From NCBI RefSeq assembly GCF_004403305.1, contig NZ_SOHE01000069.1, forward strand, positions 1 to 64,000: DNA of 64,000 bases, read 5' to 3'. Origin of the DNA: Cryobacterium frigoriphilum. GTDB taxonomy: Bacteria; Actinomycetota; Actinomycetes; Actinomycetales; Microbacteriaceae. A program made the position numbers and the translations under genes. This document shows positions 63,569 through 64,000 of the stretch, piece after piece; position 1 is the first letter of the stretch, and every line of letters starts with the position of its first letter. Under the pieces are notes generated by a model. It made no database searches. It worked only from the letters and a program-made list of their open reading frames with translations, and was not told where the DNA came from.

Positions 63569-64000
63569 TGCCGTCAACCGCGGGACCGTCCGTGGTGGCC
63601 GTTCCGACCCGTCTCGCCCGCATCCGCACTGCCGAGGGCCCGCGCGCGGTGACCTGGCAGGGTGATCAGTGGTGCGGCATCCGCGACCCGTTCGCGCGCG
63701 TGCCGGAGCTGACCGGCCGCACCTATGGCACCCAGGTGACGCTGCTGGCGCCGTGCGAGCCGCGAGTCATCGTGGGAATGGCCCACAACGGCCCCGGTGA
63801 TCGAGGGATGCCGCCGCAGGCGTTTCTGAAATCGGCCCGCACCGCGGTGGGCCCGCAGGCCGCGATCATGCTGGATTCGCGGGTCGGCGCCGTCAACGTC
63901 GAGGGGGAACTTGCCGTGGTGCTCGGTCGCACCGCGCGGTGCCTGCGGCCCGACGAGGTCAGCGACGTCATTCTCGGCTACACGATCGGGAACGACGTGA
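63568..64000 (+). CDS. FAH-family hydrolase, 5' part (cut by window end)
   Basis: The first 144 residues are in the window, from an ATG sharing its A with the preceding stop. An N-terminal small domain (TAEGPRAVTWQGDQWCGI...) precedes the start of the FAH fold: VIVGMAHNGPGD, then VEGELAVVLGR with the metal-binding Glu-x-x pattern, and LGYTIGNDV. Probably a 2-keto-acid hydratase or acylpyruvate hydrolase in the same operon as the dehydrogenase. Confidence 0.82.
   Translation, partial: MPSTAGPSVVAVPTRLARIRTAEGPRAVTWQGDQWCGIRDPFARVPELTGRTYGTQVTLLAPCEPRVIVGMAHNGPGDRGMPPQAFLKSARTAVGPQAAIMLDSRVGAVNVEGELAVVLGRTARCLRPDEVSDVILGYTIGNDV

Overview
The window looks like the chromosome of a high-GC actinobacterium, most likely a member of the Microbacteriaceae (Cryobacterium/Salinibacterium-like). 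The basis is the 5S rRNA sequence, the gene order tlyA-nadK-recN-pyrG-NUDIX-xerD-parA-scpA-scpB-rluB-tyrA-cmk-der, the frequent GTG starts and leaderless-type promoters. No database search was possible, so the genus is an inference.

Layout. 1-460: the end of an rRNA operon with two 5S copies, each followed by a terminator. 551-17835: a conserved housekeeping block, all on the + strand and mostly with overlapping genes, covering an RG-repeat/TPR protein, a HAD phosphatase, rRNA methylation, NAD(P) and CTP synthesis, DNA repair, chromosome segregation, rRNA pseudouridylation, tyrosine synthesis, CMP kinase and a ribosome-assembly GTPase. It is interrupted by a five-unit intergenic repeat array (3499-4038). 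17954-19091: a histidine-rich peptide with its ArsR/SmtB-type repressor, and a small SRPBCC protein.

19311-33767: a hexuronate catabolic locus. UxaC isomerises glucuronate/galacturonate, UxuB reduces fructuronate, ManD (and UxaA for altronate) dehydrates to 2-keto-3-deoxygluconate, KdgK phosphorylates it, and Eda cleaves KDPG to pyruvate and glyceraldehyde-3-phosphate. An ABC importer is built in. Two LacI regulators each sit beside a 14-bp palindromic LacI-type operator.

33901-about 48400: a tRNA-Pro(GGG) gene followed by an excisionase-like gene, a tyrosine integrase and accessory genes of lower GC: two DUF2510 membrane proteins, a stand-alone P-loop ATPase, a MobF relaxase-helicase, an AbiTii-type abortive-infection protein opposite a protein with a related Asn/Gly motif, a frameshifted membrane protein, a potassium-channel-like protein and three genes of unknown function. 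It reads as an integrated mobilisable element carrying candidate defence genes. No second att copy was found, so its right end is uncertain.

48414-58579: a lower-GC sugar-acid catabolic cluster with a GntR/FCD regulator, an amino-acid-type ABC importer, a UxuA-like dehydratase, two FAH-fold enzymes, a 2,5-dioxovalerate-type aldehyde dehydrogenase and two SDRs. These suggest a non-phosphorylative route to 2-oxoglutarate and/or pyruvate. 58642-64000: back to host-like GC, an IclR regulator divergent from a second importer of the same family, a D-2-hydroxyacid dehydrogenase and another FAH-fold enzyme cut by the window end.
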